Below, piece by piece: positions 40,738 through 49,230 of a stretch of 64,000 bases of DNA. The stretch is from CAWKCE01 sp032127035. GTDB lineage: Bacteria; Actinomycetota; Actinomycetes; JAHEKZ01. Location of the stretch: the NCBI GenBank assembly GCA_963848085.1, contig CAWKCE010000003.1:992001-1056000 (forward strand), given 5' to 3'. The notes under the pieces are model-generated. The model had not been told where the DNA came from, did no database searches, and worked only from the letters and a program-made list of their open reading frames with translations. The position numbers and the translations under genes were made by a program. Numbering within the stretch: the first letter of the stretch is position 1; every line of letters begins with the position of its first letter.

Positions 40738-43008
40738 ATGACTGACGATGCGTCTGCGGGCCCCACGGTCCGCGCGGACCGTGAGCCGACGCGCGTCCGG
40801 GCGGCGCTTGCTCGGCTGGGCGGCCAGCGCAGCACCCATCCGGAGCTGGAGCCGCTGTTCCGGACGATCCGGTCCACCCACCCGAAGACCGATCTGAAGC
40901 TGGTCGAACGCGCCTACGCCGTCGCCGACGAGCGCCACGAGGGCCAGCTGCGACGCAGCGGCGACCCGTACATCACCCACCCCCTGGCGGTCGCGCAGAT
41001 CCTGGCCGAGCTGGGCATGACCGCGCCCACGCTGTGTGCGGCCCTGCTCCATGACACCGTCGAGGACACCGACTACTCGCTGGAGTCGCTCCAGGCCGAG
41101 TTCGGTCAGGAGATCGCGCAACTGGTGGACGGGGTCACCAAGCTGGACAAGGTCAAGTACGGCGAGACCGCGCAGGCGGAGACCACGCGCAAGATGGTGG
41201 TCGCGATGGCCAAGGACATCCGGGTGCTGGTCATCAAGCTTGCCGACCGGCTGCACAACATGCGCACGCTGCGCTACCTGGCGGCCGACAAGCAGGAGCG
41301 AAAGGCCCGGGAGACTCTCGAGATCTACGCCCCGCTCGCGCACCGCCTCGGCATGAACGCCATCAAGTGGGAGCTGGAGGACCTGTCGTTCGGGACGCTC
41401 TACCCGAAGATGTTCGACGAGATCGTCCGCCTCGTGGAGAAGCGCGCGCCCAGCCGGCAGCAGTACCTGGCCACGGTGATCGACCAGGTCAACGCCGATC
41501 TCCACGGCGCCCGGATCGTCGGGCAGGTGACCGGACGGCCGAAGCACTACTACAGCGTCTACCAGAAGATGATCGTGCGCGGCCTTGAGTTCGGCGACAT
41601 CTACGACCTCGTGGGTATCCGGGTGCTGGTCGAGTCGGTCCGCGACTGCTACGCGGCCTTGGGGGTCATCCACTCCCGGTGGAACCCCGTGCCCGGTCGG
41701 TTCAAGGACTACATCGCGATGCCCAAGTTCAACATGTACCAGTCGCTCCACACCACCGTGATCGGGCCAGAAGGCAAGCCTGTCGAGCTCCAGATCCGCA
41801 CGCACGCCATGCACCGACGGGCGGAGTACGGGGTCGCCGCGCACTGGAAGTACAAGGAGGAGGTGTCCGGCCAGCCGGGCGGTGGCGGCGGCTCGGACAT
41901 GATGTGGCTGAAGCAGCTCCTGGAATGGCAGCAGGAGACGGCCGACCCCGGCGAGTTCCTGGAGTCGCTGCGCTTCGAGATGGGGCGGGCCGAGGTCTAC
42001 GTCTTCACGCCCAAGGGGGACGTGATTGCGTTGTCGGCGGGTTCCACGCCGGTGGACTTCGCCTATGCGGTGCACACCGAGGTGGGGCATCGCACGATCG
42101 GCGCCCGCGTGAACGGTCGGCTGGTCCCCTTGGACTCGCCGATGGAGAACGGTGACGTCGTCGAGGTACTCACCTCCAAGGGCGAAGGGGCCGGGCCGAG
42201 CCAGGACTGGCTGCGGTTCGTCCGCACTGCCCGGGCGCGCAACAAGATCCGCGCCTGGTTCTCCAAGGAGCGGCGCGAGGAGGCGGTGGAGCGGGGGAAG
42301 GACTCCATTGCCCGGGCAATGCGCAAGCAGGGGCTGCCGCTCCAGCGAGTCCTCAGTGGGCCGGCGCTGCTGTCTGTGGCTGCCGACCTCCGCCAGAAGG
42401 ACATCTCCGCCCTGTACGCCGCCGTGGGGGAGGGGCAGGTCAGCGCCCAGACGGTGGTGCAGCGCCTCTTGCAGTCGTTGGGCGGCGAGGAGGGTGCCGT
42501 CGAGGACCTCGCCGAGGCCACCCGGCCCACCGACCCGGGGCGCACGAAGGCCGGACCGATGGCAGATGCCGGGGTCGTCGTGCGTGGGGTCGAGGACGTC
42601 TGGATCAAGCTGGCGCGCTGCTGCACGCCGGTCCCTGGCGACCCGATCGTCGGCTTCGTCACGCAGGGGAGTGGGGTGTCCGTCCACCGGGAGGACTGCA
42701 CCAACGTCCGTTCGATGGACACCGATCGGTTCGTCGACGTCGAGTGGGCGCCGACGGCGAGCAGCGTGTTCCTCGTGGCTGTCCAGGTGGAGGCGCTCGA
42801 CCGGCCGCGGCTGCTGTCGGACATCACCCGCGTGCTGTCGGACCAGCACGTGAACATCCTGAGTGCGTCGGTGACCACGAGCCGCGACCGGGTCGCCATC
42901 TCCCGGTTCACCTTCGAGATGGGGGAGACGCGGCACCTCGGGCACGTGCTGAGCGCGGTGCGCGGGGTGGAGGGCGTGTTCGACGTCTACCGGATCACCA
43001 ACGCCTGA
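40738..43008 (+). CDS. relA: Bifunctional (p)ppGpp synthetase/hydrolase
   Basis: Sets the level of the stringent-response alarmone. The 756-residue Rel protein has an intact HD hydrolase domain (ALLHDTVEDTDYS), a synthetase domain (GDIYDLVGIRVLV, PGRFKDYIAMPKFNMYQSLHTTV), the TGS domain (VYVFTPKGDVIALS), the CCTPVPGDPIVGF conserved cysteine region and a C-terminal ACT domain. A GGAGAGGGG ribosome site precedes the ATG, with TAGACT as a likely -10 near 40698-40703. Its stop is 6 nt from that of the convergent DUF349 gene. Confidence 0.96.
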   Translation: MTDDASAGPTVRADREPTRVRAALARLGGQRSTHPELEPLFRTIRSTHPKTDLKLVERAYAVADERHEGQLRRSGDPYITHPLAVAQILAELGMTAPTLCAALLHDTVEDTDYSLESLQAEFGQEIAQLVDGVTKLDKVKYGETAQAETTRKMVVAMAKDIRVLVIKLADRLHNMRTLRYLAADKQERKARETLEIYAPLAHRLGMNAIKWELEDLSFGTLYPKMFDEIVRLVEKRAPSRQQYLATVIDQVNADLHGARIVGQVTGRPKHYYSVYQKMIVRGLEFGDIYDLVGIRVLVESVRDCYAALGVIHSRWNPVPGRFKDYIAMPKFNMYQSLHTTVIGPEGKPVELQIRTHAMHRRAEYGVAAHWKYKEEVSGQPGGGGGSDMMWLKQLLEWQQETADPGEFLESLRFEMGRAEVYVFTPKGDVIALSAGSTPVDFAYAVHTEVGHRTIGARVNGRLVPLDSPMENGDVVEVLTSKGEGAGPSQDWLRFVRTARARNKIRAWFSKERREEAVERGKDSIARAMRKQGLPLQRVLSGPALLSVAADLRQKDISALYAAVGEGQVSAQTVVQRLLQSLGGEEGAVEDLAEATRPTDPGRTKAGPMADAGVVVRGVEDVWIKLARCCTPVPGDPIVGFVTQGSGVSVHREDCTNVRSMDTDRFVDVEWAPTASSVFLVAVQVEALDRPRLLSDITRVLSDQHVNILSASVTTSRDRVAISRFTFEMGETRHLGHVLSAVRGVEGVFDVYRITNA

Positions 43009-43014
43009 GTCGGC

Positions 43015-44244
43015 TCAGCCGCCGAACTCGGCGAGCGCTCGCTCGGCCTGTACCAACCACTCCCGCCGCGCCGCCAGGGCCTCGCCGGCCTCGGCTGCCT
43101 TCTTCTCGTCTCCCGCCGCCAGGGCGGCCGCCTGCTGCTTCTCCAGCTTGGCGATGGTCACCCTGAGCTGATCGACGGAGTCCGAGGCGCGGGCCCGCGC
43201 CTCCGGGTTGGACCGCTTCCACCGAGTCTCCTCGGCCTGTCGAAGGGTGTCCTCGACCGCCTTGAGCCGCCCTTCGACGGCATCGCGTGCCTGACGGGGG
43301 ACGTGTCCCACCTGAGCCCAGCGGTCCTGGATGCCACGCAGCCGCTGCCGTGCCTCGGCCGCATCGCTGGCCGGGAGCAGGCCCTCCGCCTCACGGGCCA
43401 GCGCCTCCTTGGCTTCGAGGTTCTTGCGCTGTTCGTCGTCGCGCTGGCTGAACACCTCGCTGCGGGCGGAGAAGAACGTGTCCTGGGCGGCCCGGAACTT
43501 CTGCCACAAGTCGTCCTCCGCGCTGCGGGACGCCGGACCGGCGGCCTTCCAGCGGCGCATGAGGTCGCGGTAGGCAGCCGCGGTGGGTCCCCACTCGCGA
43601 CTGCCGGACAGTGCCTCGGCCTCCTTGACCAGCCCCTGCTTGGTCAGCTCGGCGGACTGACGTTGGGAGTCCAGCTGGGCGAAATGAGCGCGGCGGCGCT
43701 TGTCGAAGGCGGTGCGGGCTCGGCTGATCCGGTGCCACAGCTGCTGTTCGGCGGCTCGGTCATGCCGGGGAAGCGCCTTCCACTCCTCGACGATCGCCCG
43801 GAACCGCTCGGTGCCGACCTTCCAGCGGGAGCTGTCGGCCAGGCCCTCGGCCTCGGTTGCCAGCGCCTCCCGGGTCTGCAGCACCTGCAACCGGGCAGCC
43901 GCCTTCTCGGCCGCGCGTGCCGCACGCTTGGCGTCGACCGTCGCGACGAGCGCGTCGAGCCGGGCTCGCAACGCGTCGAGGTCACCGACGCACGCCGGCT
44001 CGTCGAGCTGGGCGCGGAGACGGCCGACCGCCGCCATCGCCTCGTCCGGCGCGAGACCGGCCTCCCCGACACGATGGGTCAGCAGGTCAATGTCGACCGA
44101 CAGTCCCTGGTAGCGGCGGTGGTAGAACGCCAGGCCGGCGGCGGGGTCGCCGGCCAGCCACGACCCCACCAGGCGCTCGCCGTCGGCGGTACGCACGAAC
44201 ACCTGTCCCTGATCGTCGACCCGGCCCCACGGTTCTTCGGTCAT
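43015..44244 (-). CDS. DUF349 repeat protein
   Basis: A 409-residue, largely alpha-helical protein with at least three DUF349 repeats (units of about 75 residues containing W-x3-G and LW-x-F/I patterns, for example EEWKALPRHDRAAEQQLWHRI and MRRWKAAGPASRSAEDDLWQKF). The C-terminal part is probably coiled coil. The ATG at 44244 follows an AGGGAG site. Homologues sit beside relA in Streptomyces. Function unknown. Confidence 0.88.
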   Translation of the reverse strand: MTEEPWGRVDDQGQVFVRTADGERLVGSWLAGDPAAGLAFYHRRYQGLSVDIDLLTHRVGEAGLAPDEAMAAVGRLRAQLDEPACVGDLDALRARLDALVATVDAKRAARAAEKAAARLQVLQTREALATEAEGLADSSRWKVGTERFRAIVEEWKALPRHDRAAEQQLWHRISRARTAFDKRRRAHFAQLDSQRQSAELTKQGLVKEAEALSGSREWGPTAAAYRDLMRRWKAAGPASRSAEDDLWQKFRAAQDTFFSARSEVFSQRDDEQRKNLEAKEALAREAEGLLPASDAAEARQRLRGIQDRWAQVGHVPRQARDAVEGRLKAVEDTLRQAEETRWKRSNPEARARASDSVDQLRVTIAKLEKQQAAALAAGDEKKAAEAGEALAARREWLVQAERALAEFGG

Positions 44245-44317
44245 GGCGCTCCCTGGTCCGGTCGGTCGCGGGTCTCCCGCGTTGTGGTGGCCTACGTGCG
44301 GCAATTCTGCCCTGTGG

Positions 44318-45100
44318 TCAGCCCACGGTGGCAGACTCGATGACCACCTTCTGGACTGGTTCGACCGACGCGCCCCCGGTGGTGCCGACCTGCGCCACCC
44401 GCTTGACCACCGGCAGCCCCTGGGTCAGCCGCCCGACGACCGTGTACGCCGGGGGAAGGGTGGTGTCTTCGTACACGATGAAGAACTGGCTTCCGGCTTG
44501 CCCTCCGCCTGGCTCGGCCATGGCCACCACGCCCGCCGGGTACTTGCCGTCCGGTGGGACGTTCTCGTCGGGCACCGTGTAGCCCGGCCCGCCGGACCCG
44601 GTGTAGGTGGGGTCACCGCACTGCAGGACGAACAGTCCGCTCGTTGTCAGTCGATGACATCCGGTTGCGTCGAAGTAGCCCTTCTCGGCCAGGAAGGCGA
44701 GCGAGTTGGCGTTGTCCGGCGCCTTCTTGGTGTCGAGCTCGATCACGATGTCCCCGCAGTTGGTGGCCAGGGTGAGCGTCGCCGGACCCTTGCCCAACAC
44801 CTGCTTGGGCGCATCGAACTGCTGCGGGTCGGCGATCGGCACCACGGTGGCCTCGGTGCAGCCTTGCGCCTGGCTGACGCTCGGGGAGGGCAGCGCCTCG
44901 GGCGAGGGCTGGTCGTCGCCGGACAGGAAGGACGAGTAGCCCCAGAACCCGACTCCGGCGACGACGGCCAGGACGACGACGCCGATGCCGACCCGCTGCA
45001 CCAGGTGGCGACGACGGTGCTTCCTGGCCTGCCGCTCCTGGTAGCGCTCGTAGCGCCGGCGTGCCGCTGCGCGGCGCGCCTGTTGGCTGCTGGGGGACAC
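44318..45100 (-). CDS. Membrane-anchored cyclophilin-type peptidyl-prolyl isomerase
   Basis: A 260-residue protein with a basic cytoplasmic N-terminus (residues 1-33), one membrane helix (VGIGVVVLAVVAGVGFWGY), a Ser/Pro linker and an external cyclophilin domain (VIELDTKKAPDNANSLAFL, CHRLTTSGLFVLQCGDP, MAEPGGGQAGSQFFIVYED). It should speed folding of exported proteins. The GTG at 45100 is preferred to the GTG at 45109 because the GAAGGG site is about 9 nt from the former and directly abuts the latter. Some catalytic Arg/Phe positions differ from PpiA, as is common in this group. Confidence 0.85.
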   Translation of the reverse strand: MSPSSQQARRAAARRRYERYQERQARKHRRRHLVQRVGIGVVVLAVVAGVGFWGYSSFLSGDDQPSPEALPSPSVSQAQGCTEATVVPIADPQQFDAPKQVLGKGPATLTLATNCGDIVIELDTKKAPDNANSLAFLAEKGYFDATGCHRLTTSGLFVLQCGDPTYTGSGGPGYTVPDENVPPDGKYPAGVVAMAEPGGGQAGSQFFIVYEDTTLPPAYTVVGRLTQGLPVVKRVAQVGTTGGASVEPVQKVVIESATVG

Positions 45101-45309
45101 CCGACCCACCCTTCGATCCGAGAAAGACTCCAGGTGCTGCCTGTCCTGACCAGGCCGGACGGCGAGCAGCGCATCAGTCTAGGTAATCACCGGACGGTGG
45201 ATGGACATATCGAGTCGCGGCCGAGGGGAGGCCGGCCGGTAGGCTCGGCACCCGATCGGCGCGTGCGCGCTGTTTCCCGTCCGTCAGACGACCAGAACAG
45301 GAGCCCCGC

Positions 45310-46026
45310 GTGTTCGTCGCCGGCTTCCCGTCCGCGGCGTTCGGCACCAACGTCTACGTGGTGGCTCCGGCGCCGGGCGAGCAGTGCGTCGTCGTCGACC
45401 CGGGTGTCGAGGTGGCCAGTGGTGTTGACGCCCTCCTGCGGGAGCACAATCTCGAGCCGGTGGCGGTGCTGCTGACCCACGGACATCTCGACCACACTTT
45501 CTCGGTCGTGCCCGTCGGTACTCGGCGCGGACTGCCCGCCTACATCCACCCGGGTGACCGGGAGCTCCTCTCCGACCCCATGAAGGGGCTGAGCGAGGAC
45601 ACCCGGTCGATGTTCGGTGGACGGCTGGAGTGGGTCGAGCCCGACGACGTGCGCAGCCTCGACGACGGTCACGACCTGGAGCTGGCTGGCCTGCGCATCA
45701 CCGTCGACCACGCGCCCGGACACACGCCTGGTTCGGTGATGTTCCGCGTCGCGGGAGCACCGGATTCGGTCCAGGGGCTGGACGCGGCGCCGACCCAGAC
45801 CGTGTGGTCGGGCGACGTGTTGTTCGCCGGCTCGATCGGGCGGACCGACCTGCCCGGGGGGTCGCACGCCCAGATGATGGAGTCGTTGCGGACCAAGGTG
45901 CTTCCCCTTCCCGACGACGCGGTCGTGCTACCGGGTCACGGCGGCGCGACCACCGTCGGGCAGGAGCGGAAGTCCAACCCCTTCCTCGCCGGGGTGCTGC
46001 CGAGCGTCCCTGGTCGGGGGTTGTGA
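45310..46026 (+). CDS. MBL-fold metal hydrolase (glyoxalase II-like)
   Basis: A 238-residue metallo-beta-lactamase-fold enzyme. The metal ligands are in THGHLDH (residues about 58-64), APGHTPGSV, SGDVLFAGSIGRTDLPGG and LPGHGGATTVGQE. It most resembles the hydroxyacylglutathione hydrolase-like group, which in actinobacteria probably acts on mycothiol or other thioesters. It lies between ppi and hisS, its usual place. A CAGGAG site precedes the GTG. Confidence 0.87.
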   Translation: MFVAGFPSAAFGTNVYVVAPAPGEQCVVVDPGVEVASGVDALLREHNLEPVAVLLTHGHLDHTFSVVPVGTRRGLPAYIHPGDRELLSDPMKGLSEDTRSMFGGRLEWVEPDDVRSLDDGHDLELAGLRITVDHAPGHTPGSVMFRVAGAPDSVQGLDAAPTQTVWSGDVLFAGSIGRTDLPGGSHAQMMESLRTKVLPLPDDAVVLPGHGGATTVGQERKSNPFLAGVLPSVPGRGL

Positions 46027-46029
46027 CCC

Positions 46030-47412
46030 GTGGCGAGTCCCAGCCCCCTGTCCGGCTTCCCTGAGTACCTGCCGAGCCAGCGCATCGTCGAGCTCCACGT
46101 CCTCGACACCGTCCGGCGGATCTTCGAGCTCCACGGTTTCGCGTCGGTCGAGACGCGCGCGGTCGAGCCGCTGGACCAGCTGTTGCGCAAAGGTGAGATC
46201 GACAAGGAGGTGTACGTCCTGCGCCGCCTGCACGCCGAAGAGGCGCAGGGTGATGCCGGTCTCGGCCTCCACTACGACCTCACGGTGCCCTTCGCCCGGT
46301 ATGTGCTGCAGAACGCCGGCTCCCTCCAGTTCCCCTTCCGTCGCTACCAGATCCAGAAGGCGTGGCGGGGAGAGCGCCCCCAGGAGGGCCGCTACCGGGA
46401 GTTCACCCAGGCGGACATCGACGTTGTCGGTCGCGACACGCTCGCCTTCCATCACGAGGTCGAGGTCGCCCTGGTGATGGCGGAGGTGTTCCGCGAGCTC
46501 CCGGGGCCGCCGGCGGTCATTCTGGTCAACAACCGCAAGCTGATGGAGGGGTTCTTCCGGGGGGTCGGAGCGACCAACCTCGGGGCCGCTATGCGCGCCA
46601 TTGACAAGCTGGGGAAGGCCGGTCCAGTCGCTGTCGCCGGCCTGCTGGTCTCGGAAGCCGGGATGAGTGCCGGCGCCGCGGACCAGTGCCTGGCGCTGGC
46701 TGCCATCAGGTCTGCTGACGGGTCGTTCGTTGCCCGTGTCGGGGAGCTCGGGGTGGAACACCCGCTGCTGGCGGAGGGGCTGGCCGAGCTGGCCGCCGTG
46801 ATCGAGGCGGCCCACGCTCGGATGCCCGGTGCCGTGGTCGCGGACCTTCGGATCGCCCGGGGGCTCGACTACTACACCGGTACCGTGTACGAGACCGAGC
46901 TGGCAGGCTTCGAGTCCCTCGGATCGGTCTGCTCGGGCGGTCGGTACGACGCGCTCGCGTCCGACGGGCGGACGACGTACCCGGGCGTCGGAATCTCGCT
47001 GGGCGTGACCCGGCTCATGGCCGCCCTGGTCGGACGAGAGCTCGTCACTGCCAGCCGGTCGGTGCCGTCCGCCGTGCTGGTGGCGGTGACCGACGAGGCC
47101 CATCGGGGGGCATCCGACGCGGTGGCGGCGCAGCTGCGCACCCGAGGGATCAGCACCGAGGTGGCGCCGGCGGCCACCAAGTTCGGCAAGCAGATCCGGC
47201 ATGCGGACCAGCGTGGTATTCCGTTCGTCTGGTTTCCCGCCGAGGACGGTGAGGACTCGGTCAAGGACATTCGCAGCGGCGACCAGGTGGCCGCCGACGC
47301 GATGACCTGGGCTCCGCCAGAGGTCGACCGACGGCCCGTCGTCGTCGCGACCGATCACCGCCAGACCGATCACCGCCAGACCGATCACCACAGTGAGGAG
47401 ACCCACCCGTGA
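46030..47412 (+). CDS. hisS: Histidyl-tRNA synthetase
   Basis: A 460-residue class II synthetase with motif 2 (FRRYQIQKAWRGERPQEGR), the His-A motifs (ARGLDYYTGTVYE; CSGGRYD) and a C-terminal anticodon-binding domain (EVAPAATKFGKQIRHAD). The C-terminus ends in a repeated TDHRQTDHRQTDHH, encoded by three tandem copies of a 15-bp unit, which is not part of the family core. aspS overlaps the stop. Confidence 0.94.
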   Translation: MASPSPLSGFPEYLPSQRIVELHVLDTVRRIFELHGFASVETRAVEPLDQLLRKGEIDKEVYVLRRLHAEEAQGDAGLGLHYDLTVPFARYVLQNAGSLQFPFRRYQIQKAWRGERPQEGRYREFTQADIDVVGRDTLAFHHEVEVALVMAEVFRELPGPPAVILVNNRKLMEGFFRGVGATNLGAAMRAIDKLGKAGPVAVAGLLVSEAGMSAGAADQCLALAAIRSADGSFVARVGELGVEHPLLAEGLAELAAVIEAAHARMPGAVVADLRIARGLDYYTGTVYETELAGFESLGSVCSGGRYDALASDGRTTYPGVGISLGVTRLMAALVGRELVTASRSVPSAVLVAVTDEAHRGASDAVAAQLRTRGISTEVAPAATKFGKQIRHADQRGIPFVWFPAEDGEDSVKDIRSGDQVAADAMTWAPPEVDRRPVVVATDHRQTDHRQTDHHSEETHP

Positions 47413-49160
47413 TGCGGACGCGCGAGGCCGGCACGCTGCGCGCGGCCGACGCCGGGTCGGAGGTGGTGCTGGCCGGCTGGGTGGCACGGCGCCGCGACCA
47501 CGGAGGAGTTGCCTTCCTCGACCTGCGGGACGCGTCTGGCGTGGTGCAGGTCGTGGTCCGGGATGCCTCGGTGGCCGGCGACCTGCGCAGCGAGTTCTGC
47601 CTCCGGGTGGTGGGCGAAGCGGTGCGGCGACCGGAGGGCAACGAGAACACCGACATCGCCACCGGGCAGGTCGAGGTCATCGCCCAGGAGGTCGAGATCC
47701 TCAGCGAGTCGGCCGCGCTCCCGTTCCCCATCGACGAGCACGTCACCGTGGGCGAGGACATCCGACTGAGGTACCGGTACCTGGACCTGCGCCGGACCGA
47801 CCCCAGCCGGTTGCTGCGGCTGCGGTCTCGCGCAACCCGGGTGATCCGGCAGGTCATGGACGACCTCGGGTTCCTGGACGTCGAGACCCCTTACCTGACC
47901 CGCTCCACGCCCGAGGGAGCCCGCGACTTCCTGGTTCCGGTGCGCCTCCAGCCGGGCGCCTGGTATGCGCTGCCCCAGTCCCCTCAGCTGTTCAAGCAGC
48001 TCCTCATGGTCGCGGGGCTGGAGCGGTACTTCCAGATTGTCCGCTGCTTCCGCGACGAGGACTTCCGAGCCGACCGGCAGCCGGAGTTCAGCCAGTTGGA
48101 CATTGAGATGTCCTTCGTCGACCAGGACGACGTCATCGCCGTCGGAGAGCGGGTGGTCGCCGCCCTGTGGCGTGACATCCACGGGTACGAGCTGCCGCTG
48201 CCGCTGCCTCGCATGACGCACGCTGAGGCGATGGCACGGTTCGGCAGCGACAAGCCGGACGTGCGCTTCGGTCAGGAGCTCGTCGATGTCACGGCCTACT
48301 TCGCCGCCACCCCCTTCCGGGTCTTCCAGGCCGAGCACGTCGGCGCCGTCGTCATGCCGGGTGGCGCCTCCCAGTCCCGCAAGGAGCTCGACGCGTGGCA
48401 GGAGTGGGCGCGGTCTCGGGGCGCTCGGGGGCTGGCGTATGTGCTGGTTCAAGCCGACGGCCAGCTGGCGGGGCCGGTGGCAAAGAACCTCGCGGAGGAG
48501 GAGCGTGCCGGGCTGCCGGCCGCGGTAGGGGCGGCGCCGGGTGACGCCGTCTTCTTCGCCGCCGGGGCGCCGAGCGAGGCGCAGGCACTGCTCGGCGCGG
48601 CACGGCTGGAGATCGGGCGTCGCTGCGGCTTGGTCGACGAGTCCCAGTGGGCGTTCCTGTGGGTGGTGGATGCGCCCCTGTTCGAGCCGGACGGCACGGG
48701 GGGCTGGACCTCGGTGCACCACCCGTTCACCGCACCGAACGCGGAGTGGGAGGCGGCCTTCCACCTCGAGCCCCACGCCGCCCTGGGCTATGCCTACGAC
48801 CTGGTCCTCAACGGGTCGGAGATCGGCGGCGGGTCCATCCGTATCCATCGCCCGGAGCAGCAGCAGCGTGTGTTCGACGTGATCGGGTTGTCCGCCGCCG
48901 AGGCAGAGTCGAAGTTCGGCTTCCTGCTGGAAGCCCTCCGATACGGGCCGCCCCCGCACGGCGGGATCGCCTTCGGGCTGGACCGGGTGGTGGCCTTGCT
49001 CGGCGGTGCCGAGTCGATCCGGGAGGTCATCGCCTTCCCGAAGACCGCCTCCGGCGGTGACCCGCTCACCGGGGCCCCCACCCCCATCACCGCGGCCCAA
49101 CGCGCCGAAGCCGGCGTCGACGCCCCCGCCCCCGATCCCGCCCCCGATCCGGTGCATTGA
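47409..49160 (+). CDS. aspS: Aspartyl-tRNA synthetase
   Basis: A 583-residue bacterial-type enzyme: N-terminal OB anticodon domain (GWVARRRDHGGVAFLDLRD), catalytic core (QSPQLFKQLLMVAGLERYF, CFRDEDFRADRQPEFSQLD), inserted GAD domain and GLDRVVALLGG at motif 3. Start is either GTG 47409 or the adjacent ATG 47412; both fit the GAGGAG site. The C-terminal DAPAPDPAPDPVH tail is low-complexity. It is coupled to hisS. Confidence 0.95.
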   Translation: MMRTREAGTLRAADAGSEVVLAGWVARRRDHGGVAFLDLRDASGVVQVVVRDASVAGDLRSEFCLRVVGEAVRRPEGNENTDIATGQVEVIAQEVEILSESAALPFPIDEHVTVGEDIRLRYRYLDLRRTDPSRLLRLRSRATRVIRQVMDDLGFLDVETPYLTRSTPEGARDFLVPVRLQPGAWYALPQSPQLFKQLLMVAGLERYFQIVRCFRDEDFRADRQPEFSQLDIEMSFVDQDDVIAVGERVVAALWRDIHGYELPLPLPRMTHAEAMARFGSDKPDVRFGQELVDVTAYFAATPFRVFQAEHVGAVVMPGGASQSRKELDAWQEWARSRGARGLAYVLVQADGQLAGPVAKNLAEEERAGLPAAVGAAPGDAVFFAAGAPSEAQALLGAARLEIGRRCGLVDESQWAFLWVVDAPLFEPDGTGGWTSVHHPFTAPNAEWEAAFHLEPHAALGYAYDLVLNGSEIGGGSIRIHRPEQQQRVFDVIGLSAAEAESKFGFLLEALRYGPPPHGGIAFGLDRVVALLGGAESIREVIAFPKTASGGDPLTGAPTPITAAQRAEAGVDAPAPDPAPDPVH

Positions 49161-49173
49161 CGCACTGCACCGG
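49149..49173. terminator. Hairpin spanning the aspS stop codon
   Basis: Perfect 8-bp stem CCGGTGCA/TGCACCGG around a 9-nt loop that holds the aspS TGA. No T-tract. It separates aspS from the leaderless rarA promoter and could end hisS-aspS transcription. Confidence 0.5.
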
Positions 49174-49216
49174 ACCTAGCGGCGAAACTCCGCACGCTGC
49201 CGCGGAGTCCGGGGAC

Positions 49217-49222
49217 TAGGGT
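49217..49222 (+). promoter_or_regulatory. -10 element of leaderless rarA promoter
   Basis: TAGGGT, 8 nt before the GTG at 49231. Confidence 0.5.
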
Positions 49223-49230
49223 GCGGATGC

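Noticed and set aside
40699..42945. 748-codon antisense frame opposite relA
   Set aside because: Shadow of a clear Rel coding sequence; low-complexity composition with no motifs.
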